In this document: positions 26,048-36,883 of the stretch, piece by piece
Position numbering within the stretch: the stretch's first letter is position 1
How the letters are laid out: every line of letters begins with the position of its first letter
Assembly: GCF_018336975.1 (NCBI RefSeq)
Contig: NZ_CP025572.1
Location: 2,751,171 to 2,815,170 of the forward strand
Reading direction: 5' to 3'
From: Marinomonas sp. CT5
GTDB taxonomy: Bacteria > Pseudomonadota > Gammaproteobacteria > Pseudomonadales > Marinomonadaceae
DNA: 64,000 nt
Translations under genes and position numbers: made by a program
The notes under the pieces: model-generated
Database searches by the model: none
What the model saw: the letters and a program-made list of their open reading frames with translations, nothing else
What the model was told of the DNA's origin: nothing

Positions 26048-27556
26048 TTATAACTGCATGATAACGGTTTTTACCTGCAGGAAGTGCTCTAATTGCTCTG
26101 GCCCCAAATCACGACCAATTCCCGACTGCTTGTAACCGCCAAATGGCAAGGAAGAATCCATCGCATCATGGGTGTTTACAAACACGGTACCGGCTTCCAT
26201 TTTTTTAATCAGTCGATGTGCTCGGCTAACATCTTGAGTAAAGACCGAAGCCGTCAGACCATAGTCCGAATCATTCGCTAGACGAATAGCCTCTTCTTCT
26301 GTATCAAATGGAATCACCGCAAGCACTGGACCAAAGATCTCTTCTCGCACGATCTTCATTGAATTATTACAATCAGCAAATACGGTGGCTTGCATATAAT
26401 AACCAGGACGATCCATTTGCTCACCGCCACACACGAGTCGAGCGCCTTCGGCTATACCCGATTGAATATAATTCAGTATCTTATCCAATTGACCACGACT
26501 AATCTGTGGCCCTTGCGTAGTGCTGATATCAAGCGGATCACCTGTCACCATACCATTGGCCGCTTCAGCAACCGCTGCGACAGCTTGTTCATAAAGACCA
26601 CGCTGAACATATAAACGTGAACCAGCAGAGCAAGTCTGGCCGGAATTAAAGAAGACGGACTGCAGTGTTCCTGTAACGATATCTTCTAGGTTTGCATCAT
26701 CAAAGGCAACCATCGCAGACTTTCCACCCAACTCCAACGTGGCTGGATTCATATTCTCCAAAGCGGCTTTACCTACCAGCTTACCGACAGGTGTAGAACC
26801 TGTGAAGGATACTTTATTGATTCCAGGGTGACTGGCAAGCGGGCTACCTATTTCTACCCCTGTACCGATAACAATATTAACCACACCATCTGGCAATCCC
26901 GCTTCCTTCCAGATTCTCATCAAATAAATCATACTCATAGGAGTGATCTCAGCGGGCTTCAGCACAATAGTACAACCCACTACCAGCGGCGCGCACATTT
27001 TCCACATTGCCATATTCAAAGGCCAGTTCCATGGAACAATGGCACCGACAACGCCAATAGGTTCTTTCAGAGTAAAGCCAAATGCTTCCCCCGGACAAGA
27101 AACATTACGAGTATGACCTTCAATCTTGGTCGTCCATCCGGCCATGTAACGTAAGAAGTCAATTGATCCTGCGATATCAACTTCATGACAACCACTGATT
27201 GCTTTACCAGCATCAATCGCTTCCAATTCAGCCAAGGTTTGAGCATGCTCTTCCATAACATCAGCCATGCGAAATAATAGTGCTTGCCGTTCATTCGGTT
27301 TCATTTCTGCCCAGGGTCCGCTACGAAAAGCGCGATTAGCTGCTGCAATGGCTTGGTCCAAATCCCCGAGCGTGGCTTTAGGAACGGTTAGCAAATGCGC
27401 CCCAGAAGAAGGATCTTCTACATTCAGTGTTGCACCATCTTCACTATCAACGAATTGGCCATCAATAAACATCTTCTGATGACCGGCTTCAAGAAAAGCA
27501 CGGGTCTGTGGCGTTACATGGTATTTGTCCAGCATTGCTTTAATCGTCTCATTCAT
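26048..27556 (-). CDS. NAD(P)-dependent aldehyde dehydrogenase
   Basis: A 502-aa ALDH-superfamily enzyme. Visible sites are PWNWPLNMAMWK (oxyanion Asn), KPAEITP (cofactor Lys), FTGSTPVGK, the catalytic Glu in LELGGKSA, catalytic Cys309 in FNSGQTCSAGS, and EEIFGPVL. It resembles the broad PuuC/phenylacetaldehyde-dehydrogenase group acting on small amino or aryl aldehydes. It diverges from a fused kinase/class III PLP enzyme. If that enzyme makes an aldehyde by ammoniophospholysis, this protein would oxidise it to the acid. That metabolic link is inferred from position and chemistry. Confidence 0.88.
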   Translation of the reverse strand: MNETIKAMLDKYHVTPQTRAFLEAGHQKMFIDGQFVDSEDGATLNVEDPSSGAHLLTVPKATLGDLDQAIAAANRAFRSGPWAEMKPNERQALLFRMADVMEEHAQTLAELEAIDAGKAISGCHEVDIAGSIDFLRYMAGWTTKIEGHTRNVSCPGEAFGFTLKEPIGVVGAIVPWNWPLNMAMWKMCAPLVVGCTIVLKPAEITPMSMIYLMRIWKEAGLPDGVVNIVIGTGVEIGSPLASHPGINKVSFTGSTPVGKLVGKAALENMNPATLELGGKSAMVAFDDANLEDIVTGTLQSVFFNSGQTCSAGSRLYVQRGLYEQAVAAVAEAANGMVTGDPLDISTTQGPQISRGQLDKILNYIQSGIAEGARLVCGGEQMDRPGYYMQATVFADCNNSMKIVREEIFGPVLAVIPFDTEEEAIRLANDSDYGLTASVFTQDVSRAHRLIKKMEAGTVFVNTHDAMDSSLPFGGYKQSGIGRDLGPEQLEHFLQVKTVIMQL

Positions 27557-27870
27557 AACGGGTCTCGTCTTGTTTTTTTGTGGAAATCAAACGAATAGAG
27601 TTGATTGGATGAGTAACAAGACTCTCTTGCCGCTCAACACTCACTTTCGTAGACTACTCTGAATCCCCCCGAGCCAAAGCGGTATACCCTTTGCAGGGTA
27701 TTTTTAGGCGTACATTACTTGTCAATTACGCCATAGAGGTTATTTTCTTTCTTTGTTTTTCAACCCAGACTTCATTTCTTCTTCATCTCAGAATAATTTT
27801 ATGACCTGAGGCGAACCAAGCAAACCGCGACTATCTATTAGCGACTACTTATTCTTGAAAGGATAACAAC
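27557..27870. other. Divergent promoter of the kinase-lyase island
   Basis: 314 bp between the aldehyde dehydrogenase and the fusion gene. It should contain both promoters. The only clear structure is the 7-bp inverted repeat at 27684-27701. No ORF seen. Confidence 0.6.
27684..27701. promoter_or_regulatory. Inverted repeat ATACCCT-TTGC-AGGGTAT
   Basis: A perfect 7-bp inverted repeat with a four-base centre, followed by TTTTT on the plus strand. It sits about 130 bp before the aldehyde dehydrogenase start and 170 bp before the fusion gene. In a divergent promoter it is more likely an operator, perhaps for the LuxR-type regulator, than a terminator; attenuation of the fusion gene is an alternative. 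Confidence 0.5.
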
Positions 27871-30249
27871 ATGACAAATAATTCATCTCTGGCTAGCCGA
27901 AATCCACCTCGGTTTGAACTTTCCCAGATAAAATCCCTGGTTCAGGAATTGTATGGTTTAGAAGGTAGCTTCACAGCACTTAATAGCGAGCGAGACTTAG
28001 CTTGGCTAGTTCGCAACGAAGAGGGACCTCTAGGGGTTATTAAAATCTCCAATGCGCAGGAGCCCGAGGGCATTGTTGACCTACAGATTAAAGCCGTTGA
28101 ACATATTCTTGAGCAAGAACCAACATTGGCCGTTCCTCCAACCGTTGCGACCAAACAAGGTCGAACTTATGAGTGGATTACATCGGGTCTGAGCGGTGAG
28201 CGCCACATGATCCGTCTAATAGCGTTTATGGATGGCCGTGTAGTCGAAAACACACCCGAAGCTTATTGTGATGAGTATTACTTTAATATCGGTGCCACCA
28301 TGGGTCGTATAAATTCAGCTCTGCAAAGCTTTTATCATCCCTATGCAGGGAGCAACCAGCACCTTTGGGATCTTGGACATTGTCTACAGTTACGTGACAT
28401 GCTCCCCGGTCTACCCGAAGGACAGTTGCGTGATCTGCAAACGGCTATCCTAGATAAAGCAGAGCAACAGATATTACCGGCGCTAAAAAAGACCCGCTGT
28501 CAACTGGTACATCAGGACGCTAATGACGCCAATGTCATGGTCACTCATAACGATGCAACTCAAATCGCCGCCGTTTTGGATTTCGGAGATGTGGGCTTTA
28601 ACAGCATCTTAGCGGAAATCGTTACCATTGCAGAAACCTACGCTGAAGGCGAAGAAGACCCCATTCGCCCTTTACTACATGTTGCTCAAGGATATGACAG
28701 CGCTTACCCACTTACAGGGCAAGAAGTCGACCTACTGTTTGATGTTATGCGTCTACGATTGGCCATGGCCTCCATCATAATCAACTACCGTAAACTTAAC
28801 GATCCCGAAGCAGGAACGCATCTTGAAGATCGCTTTTTTACAAAAATGCTCTTAAAGCTAGAGGAAATGGGCCAAGAAACGGTCACGCGCCGATTACGTG
28901 AAGCCCTTCGCTTCCCTGTTTACAGCCCAGTTGACAACCAAGGTCAGCCGTTTTCGAACCAACAAGATGAGCTTATCCTGCATAGAGAACGGAACCTAGG
29001 CAAAATCTGGCACTTTTATGATCAGCCGTTGCACATCACCCGAGCTCAAGGGGGTTGGATGTACAGTGCTGATGGCACAGCCTATCTTGATGCCTACAAC
29101 AATGTGCCGCAAATGGGCCATTGCCACCCGCATATTGTGAAAGCCATCGCTCGCCAAGCCGAAGCGTTAAATACCAATACGCGCTATATGTGTGACATTG
29201 TTGCTGACTATGCAGCAAGACTGACCAAAGACCTACCCGATCATTTGGACACCTGTATTTTTGTCAACTCAGGCAGTGAAGCTAACGATTTGGCAATACA
29301 AATCGCCCAGTCCTTAAGTGGGCATAAAGGCGGATTAGTTCTAGATAACGCCTATCATGGCTGTACTGAATTGACGACGAAATATTCACCTGAGTCTTGG
29401 CAACACTTGCCCGATGCTCTGCACCCACAACAAATCGAACGCTTGATTGAACCCGATATGTACAATGGTCCTTATGCGGATGAAAGCAATGCAGCTGAAC
29501 GTTACGCAGCGGATGCGGATCGCGCCATTGATGACTTGGCTAAGCGTGGTTTTAAACCTGCGGCATTAGTGCTTGATACCGCCATGTGCGCCCATGGTGT
29601 GATCACTCCACCTGACCAGTATTTTGACCTCATTGCCGAAAAAACGCGTGCGGCAGGTGGTTATGTTATTGCCGATGAAGTTCAAGCTGGACTTGGACGC
29701 ATGGGCTCATTCTGGGGCTTCATGGGCGCAGGACTTAGCTCAGAAAAAGTCGACTTTATCACCATGGGCAAACCCGTCGCTAATGGCCACCCACTGGGTG
29801 TGGTGATTCTATCCAGCAAGATGATGGAGCAATTTATTGGTGGTACCCACCCTCTTCTATTTAGCACCTTTGGCGGAAATACCGTTGCCTGTGCCGCCGG
29901 CATGGCCGTACTGGATGTGATTGAGCGAGAAAACCTTGTTCAGAAATCCAACCAAGTGGGCGATTTGTTACGCATGAGACTACGCCAGTTGGCAGAAAAA
30001 CACCCTCTGATTGGCGATATCCGTGGACGTGGTATGTTGGTTGGGATTGAATTAGTCACTTGTCGAGATCAACGCACACCAGCGATAGAAGAGACGGAAT
30101 TGCTGATTAAAGAGATGATTCAACGCAAGGTGATGATTGGCAAATCTCTACCCGGCACACTCAAAATTCGCCCATCACTCTCATGGGGGAATGAAGAAGT
30201 GGATTTCTTTATCAAGGCGATGGACGAAAGCCTACAAAAGCTGAGTTAA
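27871..30249 (+). CDS. Fused APH-type kinase and class III PLP ammoniophospholyase
   Basis: A 792-aa two-domain protein. Residues ~15-340 form a choline/aminoglycoside-kinase fold: the catalytic loop is H214-x-D216-x-N218-D-x-N221 and the metal site is D237-F-G-D. Residues ~360-790 form a class III aminotransferase fold, with D602-E-V-Q for PLP and Lys634 in MGKPVANG as the Schiff-base lysine. This is the fusion of hydroxylysine-kinase-like (AGPHD1) and phospho-lyase-like (AGXT2L1/2) enzymes. By family, the protein would phosphorylate an amino alcohol (ethanolamine or 5-hydroxylysine) and eliminate phosphate and ammonia to give an aldehyde. The divergent aldehyde dehydrogenase fits the next step. 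A plain aminotransferase activity cannot be excluded from sequence alone. Confidence 0.85.
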   Translation: MTNNSSLASRNPPRFELSQIKSLVQELYGLEGSFTALNSERDLAWLVRNEEGPLGVIKISNAQEPEGIVDLQIKAVEHILEQEPTLAVPPTVATKQGRTYEWITSGLSGERHMIRLIAFMDGRVVENTPEAYCDEYYFNIGATMGRINSALQSFYHPYAGSNQHLWDLGHCLQLRDMLPGLPEGQLRDLQTAILDKAEQQILPALKKTRCQLVHQDANDANVMVTHNDATQIAAVLDFGDVGFNSILAEIVTIAETYAEGEEDPIRPLLHVAQGYDSAYPLTGQEVDLLFDVMRLRLAMASIIINYRKLNDPEAGTHLEDRFFTKMLLKLEEMGQETVTRRLREALRFPVYSPVDNQGQPFSNQQDELILHRERNLGKIWHFYDQPLHITRAQGGWMYSADGTAYLDAYNNVPQMGHCHPHIVKAIARQAEALNTNTRYMCDIVADYAARLTKDLPDHLDTCIFVNSGSEANDLAIQIAQSLSGHKGGLVLDNAYHGCTELTTKYSPESWQHLPDALHPQQIERLIEPDMYNGPYADESNAAERYAADADRAIDDLAKRGFKPAALVLDTAMCAHGVITPPDQYFDLIAEKTRAAGGYVIADEVQAGLGRMGSFWGFMGAGLSSEKVDFITMGKPVANGHPLGVVILSSKMMEQFIGGTHPLLFSTFGGNTVACAAGMAVLDVIERENLVQKSNQVGDLLRMRLRQLAEKHPLIGDIRGRGMLVGIELVTCRDQRTPAIEETELLIKEMIQRKVMIGKSLPGTLKIRPSLSWGNEEVDFFIKAMDESLQKLS

Positions 30250-30282
30250 ATGAGCCGTTAGTGACCTGACATCACTCTCATA

Positions 30283-30322
30283 AAAAATGCCTTCTGTCCC
30301 ATAAAAGACAGAAGGCATTTTT
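30283..30322. terminator. Bidirectional terminator between the fusion gene and uxuA
   Basis: A long perfect stem, AATGCCTTCTGTC paired with GACAGAAGGCATT, with A-run and T-run on both sides. It lies 33 bases after the fusion gene stop and 26 bases beyond the uxuA stop on the minus strand. Confidence 0.9.
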
Positions 30323-30348
30323 GTATTCATAGCCGAACATTGGCTAAC

Positions 30349-31524
30349 TTAAAGCGTGCTCTTCAAACCAAGCTCTAAACCTCGAACTTCTGCTAGGCCT
30401 TTCATACGGCCCAACTTTGAATAACCAGGTTTGGCATTCTTATCAAGATCATTCAAAATCTGATGACCATGATCTGGACGCATAGGAATCAAGCTTGGGG
30501 CGTTGTTGTCTTGGCGTTTTTTCTCCTCCACCAACAAGGCACGAACCACACCAACCATGTCTACATCGCCACCAAGGTGAGACGCTTCATGGAAGCTGCC
30601 CGCGACTTCCTCACGCTTAGTTGAGCGCAGATGCGTAAAGAAAATATTCGAGCCAAAGCGTTGCACCATATCAACAAGATCATTGTCAGCACGAACACCA
30701 TAAGACCCCGTACACAAAGTAATGCCATTAACAGGGCTTGGCACAGCACCTAACAACCACTCAATGTCATCTTTCACTGAAACAACACGAGGTAGACCAA
30801 GGATAGGACGCGGTGGATCATCAGGATGAACCGCCAAACGTAAACCACCTTGTTCAGCGGCAGGCACGATTTCTTCTAAGAAAAGCTTCAGGTGTTCACG
30901 AAGTTTGTCTTTATCAATACCAGCGTATTCATCTAATTTAGAGCGGAACTGCTCTAGGGTGTAACTTTCTTCTGACCCTGGAAGACCCGCGATGATGTTT
31001 GCCACTAAACGGTCTTTATCTTCTGGCTTCAAGTTTTCTAAAAAGACTTTTGCTTGCGCTTTTTCTTCGTCACTGTATTCATTTTCAGCACCTTTACGCT
31101 CTAAAATATACAGTTCAAATGCGGCAAAAGCGGTTTGGTCAAAACGTAATGCGCGGGAGCCGTCTGGCAGCTCATAATCCAAATCAGTACGAGTCCAATC
31201 CAGCACAGGCATAAAGTTGTAGCACACGGTATCAATGCCACATTCAGCCAAGTTAAGCAGTGTTTGCTTATAATTCTCGATATACTCTAGGTATTTCCCG
31301 GTGCGCTTTTTAATGTCTTCATGAACAGGCACGCTTTCCACCACAGACCAACGCAGTGAATGCGATTCGATCATGTCTTTACGCGCTTTAATTGCCTCTA
31401 CTGGCCATACTTCGCCATTAGGAATTTCATGCAAAGCCGTTACCACACCTGTGGCTCCTGTCTGACGAATATCCGTCAAAGTTGTTTCATCGTTTGGGCC
31501 AAACCAACGCCAAGTATGTTCCAT
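30349..31524 (-). CDS. uxuA: Mannonate dehydratase UxuA
   Basis: A 391-aa enzyme converting D-mannonate to 2-keto-3-deoxygluconate. The sequence begins [26 protein letters not shown], the typical UxuA start, and contains [32 protein letters not shown] and [13 protein letters not shown] with the metal-binding Cys/His/Asp residues, plus MRPDHGHQ. The ATG at 31524 has GGAGGA four bases upstream and lies one base after the uxuB stop; an open extension of 20 codons is rejected. It is the last gene of the dctQM-GH31-uxaC-uxuB-uxuA operon. The KDG kinase and aldolase that would follow are not in the window. Confidence 0.96.
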   Translation of the reverse strand: MEHTWRWFGPNDETTLTDIRQTGATGVVTALHEIPNGEVWPVEAIKARKDMIESHSLRWSVVESVPVHEDIKKRTGKYLEYIENYKQTLLNLAECGIDTVCYNFMPVLDWTRTDLDYELPDGSRALRFDQTAFAAFELYILERKGAENEYSDEEKAQAKVFLENLKPEDKDRLVANIIAGLPGSEESYTLEQFRSKLDEYAGIDKDKLREHLKLFLEEIVPAAEQGGLRLAVHPDDPPRPILGLPRVVSVKDDIEWLLGAVPSPVNGITLCTGSYGVRADNDLVDMVQRFGSNIFFTHLRSTKREEVAGSFHEASHLGGDVDMVGVVRALLVEEKKRQDNNAPSLIPMRPDHGHQILNDLDKNAKPGYSKLGRMKGLAEVRGLELGLKSTL

Positions 31525-31525
31525 T

Positions 31526-33004
31526 TTATCCTCCGAAATTCGCAGTATCGCTGCTGTTAAATGACAGACATTCAGCAACACCACTTGAAATAAGTGTTTG
31601 ATAAGCTTTCAACACAGCCTTAGAAAACGACTCGTTTTGGCTGAGCGTTTTAGAAAAAATATCCTTCTGTTTCAAAGCCTCACGAATCAAGCTTGCAGAA
31701 TCTGAACAGCGGTCATGAAGTTCATGTAGTGTTTGTGCCATTGGGTCATCCACCTTGTGCTTATTACCTTCAAGGTCTTCACCACGAACATAAAACAGCC
31801 AAGCCGCCACCCCTAATGTGGTTGCCGAAAGAACACGCTCTTCCTCACTAGACAAACGCTCTTCTGCGCCGTTTAGCCAACGTTGGGGGATTTTTTGTGA
31901 GCCATCCATCGCAATCTGCGACAACTGATGCTGCAAGCTGTCATTAGCAAAACGACTGATTAAGCTTTCAATGTATTCACGAACCTTAACTTCCTCTGGC
32001 AGATCCAAAGTGGGTGCGGCTTCAACACTCATGTAGTGACGAATCAAGGCGGCAAACTTTTCATCTGCCACAGCTTGCGCCACGGTCTTGTATTTCGCTG
32101 CTAAGCCAACATAGGCCAACAAGGAATGACTGCCGTTTAATAAACGAAGTTTCATGGTTTCAAACGGGTGAACGTCTTCCACCATTTGTACGCCATCGTG
32201 TTCCCAATCGGGTCGACCTTGGGGAAAATTGTCCTCCACAACCCATTGACTAAAAGCTTCACACATCACGGCGTTTTCATCGTGACAATTCAGCTCCTGC
32301 TGCAAGCGCTCACGAGAAGCGTCAGACATAGCAGGCACAATTCTGTCGACCATGGAGCTCGGAAAAGCCACATTGTCATGAATCCATTGGGCGAACGCTT
32401 TTGAGCGGTGCTCAGCCAACCCACACACCGCTTGGCGAGTTAAGTTGCCATTGTTTGGCATGTTGTCACAAGACAAGATGGTAAACGGCGGTAAGCCCAA
32501 ATCTTTTCTGCGATACAAGGCTTCGACAAGTATTCCCGGTGCGGTTTTAGGCGCCGTAGGATTTGCAATATCGTGCTGAATACTTGGATCATCTTGGCGC
32601 AATGTCTTATCCGCCGGTGCTAGGTAATAACCTTTTTCGGTCACGGTTAAAGTGACAATTTTGGTCTTCTCTGAAACCAGCTTTGCGAATAAAGGCTCTT
32701 TATCTTCCCCTGCAAACAAAGCATCACGAATCGCGTTGACTTCTCGTAGTTCTACGTTCTTACTGTCTTGGTATTCGGCTATATGGTAGCGACAGTCATT
32801 GGCTTTTAGCTGATCAACCAACTGCGTATTGGAACGGATATTCACCGCACAAATGCCCCAATCACCACCTTGATGCCGATTAAGGTTTTTCTCTATGTAA
32901 ACCGCTTGGTGAGCACGGTGGAAAGCGCCCAAGCCAATGTGAACAATACCAACATCAACCTTTTCAGGTTCGTATAAGCTATTTGTTGTTTTTATCTTGA
33001 TCAT
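31526..33004 (-). CDS. uxuB: D-fructuronate reductase / mannonate oxidoreductase UxuB
   Basis: A 492-aa member of the mannitol dehydrogenase family: [19 protein letters not shown] at the N-terminal NAD site, [12 protein letters not shown], and the catalytic Lys region [17 protein letters not shown]. It reduces D-fructuronate to D-mannonate with NADH. AAGGA precedes the ATG by about six bases. It lies between uxaC and uxuA. The family also includes tagaturonate reductase (UxaB) and mannitol dehydrogenase, but neighbouring uxuA supports fructuronate as substrate. Confidence 0.93.
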   Translation of the reverse strand: MIKIKTTNSLYEPEKVDVGIVHIGLGAFHRAHQAVYIEKNLNRHQGGDWGICAVNIRSNTQLVDQLKANDCRYHIAEYQDSKNVELREVNAIRDALFAGEDKEPLFAKLVSEKTKIVTLTVTEKGYYLAPADKTLRQDDPSIQHDIANPTAPKTAPGILVEALYRRKDLGLPPFTILSCDNMPNNGNLTRQAVCGLAEHRSKAFAQWIHDNVAFPSSMVDRIVPAMSDASRERLQQELNCHDENAVMCEAFSQWVVEDNFPQGRPDWEHDGVQMVEDVHPFETMKLRLLNGSHSLLAYVGLAAKYKTVAQAVADEKFAALIRHYMSVEAAPTLDLPEEVKVREYIESLISRFANDSLQHQLSQIAMDGSQKIPQRWLNGAEERLSSEEERVLSATTLGVAAWLFYVRGEDLEGNKHKVDDPMAQTLHELHDRCSDSASLIREALKQKDIFSKTLSQNESFSKAVLKAYQTLISSGVAECLSFNSSDTANFGG

Positions 33005-33030
33005 GATGATTCCTTAAGTAAAAAAGCGTC

Positions 33031-34437
33031 TTAAAATCCAAAGTATTTCTTGGCGTTTTCTGAACAAATCCCTTTCACCATGTCACCCAACAACGCCATA
33101 TCCGCTGGGGCTTCGCCACGCTCAACCCAGCCACCGATCATGTCGCACAACAAGCGGCGGAAATACTCATGACGGGTATAAGATAAGAAACTACGAGAAT
33201 CTGTGAGCATGCCAACAAACTGACTTAACAAGCCCATTTGCGCCACACTCGTCAATTGACGCTGCATGCCGTCTAACTGATCGTTAAACCACCAGCCAGA
33301 ACCAAATTGCACCTTGCCTGCCACACCGCCACCTTGGAAGTTGCCCACCATGGTTGCTAACATTTCGTTGTGCATTGGGTTCAAACAATAAAGAATCGTT
33401 TTTGGTAGCTCATTACTTTGGTCCAAAGCATCCAAGAAACCAGATAAAGGTTCGGCAAAGGCGCGGTCATCCATGGAATCAAAGCCTGAATCACCACCAA
33501 TCAAATTGAACATTCTGGAGGAGTTGTTGCGGCGCGCACCAATGTGCAATTGCATCACCCAACCTTTTTTCGCATATTGCTTGCCTAACCAAACCTGTAC
33601 AGCACTTGAAAACTGAGCTATTTCAAGTTCTGTCAGCGGTTCATCATCAATACGCTTTGATAAAATAGTGTCTAGCTGTTGCTCACTTGGCTCATTAGCA
33701 AAGCGCATGATTTCAATGCCGTGGTCAGCACTTCGGCAACCATGTGCATCAAATACTTCAAGACGTTGAGCCAAGGCATCAATCAAATCACTGAAACGTT
33801 TTATGTTGATATCCGCCGCTTTACCCAGTTTATTCAGGTAATCTTTAAAACCAACATGGTCGACTTTAAAAGCACGATCCGGACGCCAACTTGGTGTGAC
33901 AGCTATATCAAAACTTGTGTCGTCAGCGATGACTTTATGATGCTCTAGACTGTCCGCAGGATCGTCTGTGGTGCCGACCATTTTCACATTCATTTGCTGC
34001 ATGATGCCGCGTGCAGAAAACGCTGGCTGCTGTAACATTTCATTGCATTGATCCCAAATAGCGTCCGCCGTTTTGGGTGAAAACAACACATCGGTAATGC
34101 CAAATGGTCGACGCAACTCTAAGTGCGTCCAATGGTAGATGGGGTTACCAATACACTGAGGGACCGTTTTTGACCACGCTTGATACTTCTCTTTAAAACT
34201 GGCGTCACCTGTAATAAAGCGCTCTTCAATGCCGGCTGTTCGCATGGCTCGCCATTTGTAATGGTCAGCCTCTAACCAAATTTCCCCTAAATCGCTAAAA
34301 CGACGATTCTCGGCTATTTCTTTCGGGTCTAAATGGCAATGGTAATCGTATATTGGCTGAGCGGCCGCGTACTCATGATACAAACGCTTCGCCGTTTCTG
34401 TGGTCAGTAAAAAATCTTCCGTCATAAAGTTTTTCAT
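33031..34437 (-). CDS. uxaC: Uronate isomerase UxaC
   Basis: A 468-aa uronate isomerase of the amidohydrolase superfamily. It converts D-glucuronate to D-fructuronate (and galacturonate to tagaturonate). Visible are [19 protein letters not shown] (metal/substrate His pair), [30 protein letters not shown], the [14 protein letters not shown] segment, and [24 protein letters not shown] precedes the ATG. With uxuA and uxuB but no uxaA/uxaB in this operon, the glucuronate branch is the one encoded here. Confidence 0.96.
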   Translation of the reverse strand: MKNFMTEDFLLTTETAKRLYHEYAAAQPIYDYHCHLDPKEIAENRRFSDLGEIWLEADHYKWRAMRTAGIEERFITGDASFKEKYQAWSKTVPQCIGNPIYHWTHLELRRPFGITDVLFSPKTADAIWDQCNEMLQQPAFSARGIMQQMNVKMVGTTDDPADSLEHHKVIADDTSFDIAVTPSWRPDRAFKVDHVGFKDYLNKLGKAADINIKRFSDLIDALAQRLEVFDAHGCRSADHGIEIMRFANEPSEQQLDTILSKRIDDEPLTELEIAQFSSAVQVWLGKQYAKKGWVMQLHIGARRNNSSRMFNLIGGDSGFDSMDDRAFAEPLSGFLDALDQSNELPKTILYCLNPMHNEMLATMVGNFQGGGVAGKVQFGSGWWFNDQLDGMQRQLTSVAQMGLLSQFVGMLTDSRSFLSYTRHEYFRRLLCDMIGGWVERGEAPADMALLGDMVKGICSENAKKYFGF

Positions 34438-34451
34438 GTCTGTTCCTCGGC

Positions 34452-36839
34452 TTATTTAAGAGCGTTTAATGCAATAAGTTGTGAGCGCTCAACACGCTTA
34501 CCATTCACATAGAAAGGACGTTGCTCACTTTCAGGCAAAACAAAACTCAGCTCTTTGTAAGCCGGCTGCCATTCGCCCTCTTGAGAAACCATAAGGTCGA
34601 TACGCTCTAAATCGGATTTCAGTGTCATATTCAGCATTAGGTATTGACCGTCTAGATAACCCGTCGATAGACCATCATCATCAAATACCGATAGATTCCG
34701 CTGCCCTGTCCCTTTAAATGGGAAAACAAGCAACTGACGCTGGGTGTCTTTTTCAGCATCCACATGGGCAATACGGCTACTAGTCGGAATCACACTGCCA
34801 GCACGAGCCAAGAGAGGTATTTCTTCTAGAGCGGCTGGTAAGCTGATATCTTGCCCACCCGCATACCAAGTTTTACGATGGAAGTCGTACCAGCCTTCGC
34901 CATTATCAGGCAAATACACTTCACGAGTTCGTTGCCCAGGCTCCACCACAGAAGCGACCAATAAGTCTTTACCCAATAAGAAGTCATCGCTTTCTTCATA
35001 AGTGCGAACATCGGCCTCATGGTCTAAGAAAGTCGGACGCAACATAGGTTCGTGATCTTTATGCGCTTGCCAAAGTAGATCGTACAAGTACGGCATCAGG
35101 CGGTAACGTAACGCCATGGCGTCACGAATGATTGGCGTTACTTCTGGGTACATCCAAGGTTCATTAACCGTTTTGTCATCATTCCAAGAATGGATGGTAA
35201 AGCGTGGATGCATGACGCCATTTTGTACCCAGCGAACAAAGAGTTCTTGATCAGGACGATCACCAGAGAAACCACCTACGTCGTGACCAAGGTTGTACAA
35301 ACCAGAAAGGCTCATACCCACCCCCATACGAATGTTGTAGCGCAAGGTTTGCCAGTTAGTCCGGTTATCACCACTCCACGTTTGCACATAGCGTTGCATA
35401 CCAGGACAACCAGAACGCGAGATCAAATAAGGTCGTAAATTTGGTGCAAATTCCGTTTGTGCTTCGAAAGAGGCACGCATCATTAATAAAGGCTGTAACG
35501 GACGAATTAACTTAATCGGTGTTGATTTACCAAAGCCGACGCAACGAGCATTGCTGTCCCAAACTTCGTATTCATTATTGTCATTCCAAGTGGAATCGAT
35601 GCCCTTTTCAAGCAATTGCTCAGTGACATTTTGTTTCCACCACTGGATGGTATTTGGGTTGGTGAAATCTAGGTGTGATCCAGAGTCATCCCAAAACTGA
35701 GAAGATTCAGGGGCATCAAACTCTGAGTCTTTTATGAATAGATTTTTTGAGGCCACTTCATCAAAGCGTGGATGGTCTTGCAGCAAGCACGGCTTGATAT
35801 TGGCTGCCAGTTTAAGACCGGCTTGATGAAAGTCTTCACTCAATTTAAGCGGGTTTGGCACCTTGCTGGTGTTCCAATTAAACACATAACGCTTATTGCC
35901 AATGGATGTGTAACCTGAAGACAGCTGAAAGGAATCACATGGCATGCTGTGATTGTCACAGTGCTTAATAAAGTCACCAAGCTGCTCTTGCGCGTTCTCA
36001 GCATCCGTATAAAGCATGGTGGAGCCACTATAACCAAGACTCCATTTTGGACCGAAAATAGTACGCCCAGTCAAATTCACATAAGACTTGGTGACATCTA
36101 GAACTTTTTCGCCATACATGAAGTAGAAATCTAAATCCCCTTCATCTGCGTGATAACTGCGGTAATAGCCATGATAATTATCTAGCTCATTACCTAAATC
36201 AAACCAGCTGGTAGAGAGGTTGTCATAGAAAATACCGAAGCTCGCTTGCTCTGTTTTCGTAATATAAAAAGGAATGTGTTTGTACAATGGGTCGGTGTTT
36301 TTGGCATCGTAGCCCATCGCATCGATATTGCGCATTTGATAGCGCGAACCGTGGCGATTTAAATCACCGGTTTTCTCACCTAACCCGTAATACTTCTCTG
36401 ACAAATCTCGAGCCATGTAATGATGAATATCATTAGACTGTACGCCCAGCATATACGCACCACTGTGGCGGTCCGCAGCAAGATAATGCCATTCTCCGGC
36501 AGAGTCAGCGTACTCCCACGTTAACTTCAACGGTTTTGACAAAGTGACTCGAAGAGAAGACGTGGCAATGCTCAGCTGATCCTCTTGTTCAGACAGCGTA
36601 AAATCAGGGCAGGAGAACCCTTCTGTGCTCATGCGATCGCGACCTTCCCAGCCAGTTTCACTGTCATTGGGAGATACACACCAGCTGTTTTCAAGCTGCA
36701 AGGTTTTGTTCTTTTTCAACAAGACGCGAATCACGTTCGGCTCTAATACAAAAAAGTGCAATACGTGACGGCCATCACATTCAATATCGACACGGTTATC
36801 TTCAACGCCAAGAAGCTTCCAGTTAATAATCGGCTTCAT
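34452..36839 (-). CDS. Glycoside hydrolase family 31 (alpha-glycosidase)
   Basis: A 795-aa GH31 enzyme without signal peptide, so cytoplasmic. It has an N-terminal beta-sandwich with [15 protein letters not shown], the TIM barrel with nucleophile Asp420 (STWNDNNE) and acid/base Asp491 (WSGDNRTNW), then C-terminal beta domains. Where many GH31 alpha-glucosidases have an Asp in a D-x-x-Y segment that binds the terminal sugar, this protein reads LSSGY (Ser307-Tyr310), so its minus-one specificity may differ. It sits between dctM and uxaC in a uronate operon. I infer that it splits a uronate-containing or other alpha-linked disaccharide after TRAP import. YihQ-type sulfoquinovosidase motifs were not seen. 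Confidence 0.88.
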   Translation of the reverse strand: MKPIINWKLLGVEDNRVDIECDGRHVLHFFVLEPNVIRVLLKKNKTLQLENSWCVSPNDSETGWEGRDRMSTEGFSCPDFTLSEQEDQLSIATSSLRVTLSKPLKLTWEYADSAGEWHYLAADRHSGAYMLGVQSNDIHHYMARDLSEKYYGLGEKTGDLNRHGSRYQMRNIDAMGYDAKNTDPLYKHIPFYITKTEQASFGIFYDNLSTSWFDLGNELDNYHGYYRSYHADEGDLDFYFMYGEKVLDVTKSYVNLTGRTIFGPKWSLGYSGSTMLYTDAENAQEQLGDFIKHCDNHSMPCDSFQLSSGYTSIGNKRYVFNWNTSKVPNPLKLSEDFHQAGLKLAANIKPCLLQDHPRFDEVASKNLFIKDSEFDAPESSQFWDDSGSHLDFTNPNTIQWWKQNVTEQLLEKGIDSTWNDNNEYEVWDSNARCVGFGKSTPIKLIRPLQPLLMMRASFEAQTEFAPNLRPYLISRSGCPGMQRYVQTWSGDNRTNWQTLRYNIRMGVGMSLSGLYNLGHDVGGFSGDRPDQELFVRWVQNGVMHPRFTIHSWNDDKTVNEPWMYPEVTPIIRDAMALRYRLMPYLYDLLWQAHKDHEPMLRPTFLDHEADVRTYEESDDFLLGKDLLVASVVEPGQRTREVYLPDNGEGWYDFHRKTWYAGGQDISLPAALEEIPLLARAGSVIPTSSRIAHVDAEKDTQRQLLVFPFKGTGQRNLSVFDDDGLSTGYLDGQYLMLNMTLKSDLERIDLMVSQEGEWQPAYKELSFVLPESEQRPFYVNGKRVERSQLIALNALK

Positions 36840-36883
36840 AAATATTTATCTCCAAATATCGTTAAATTCTGCAAGCTTCTAGA

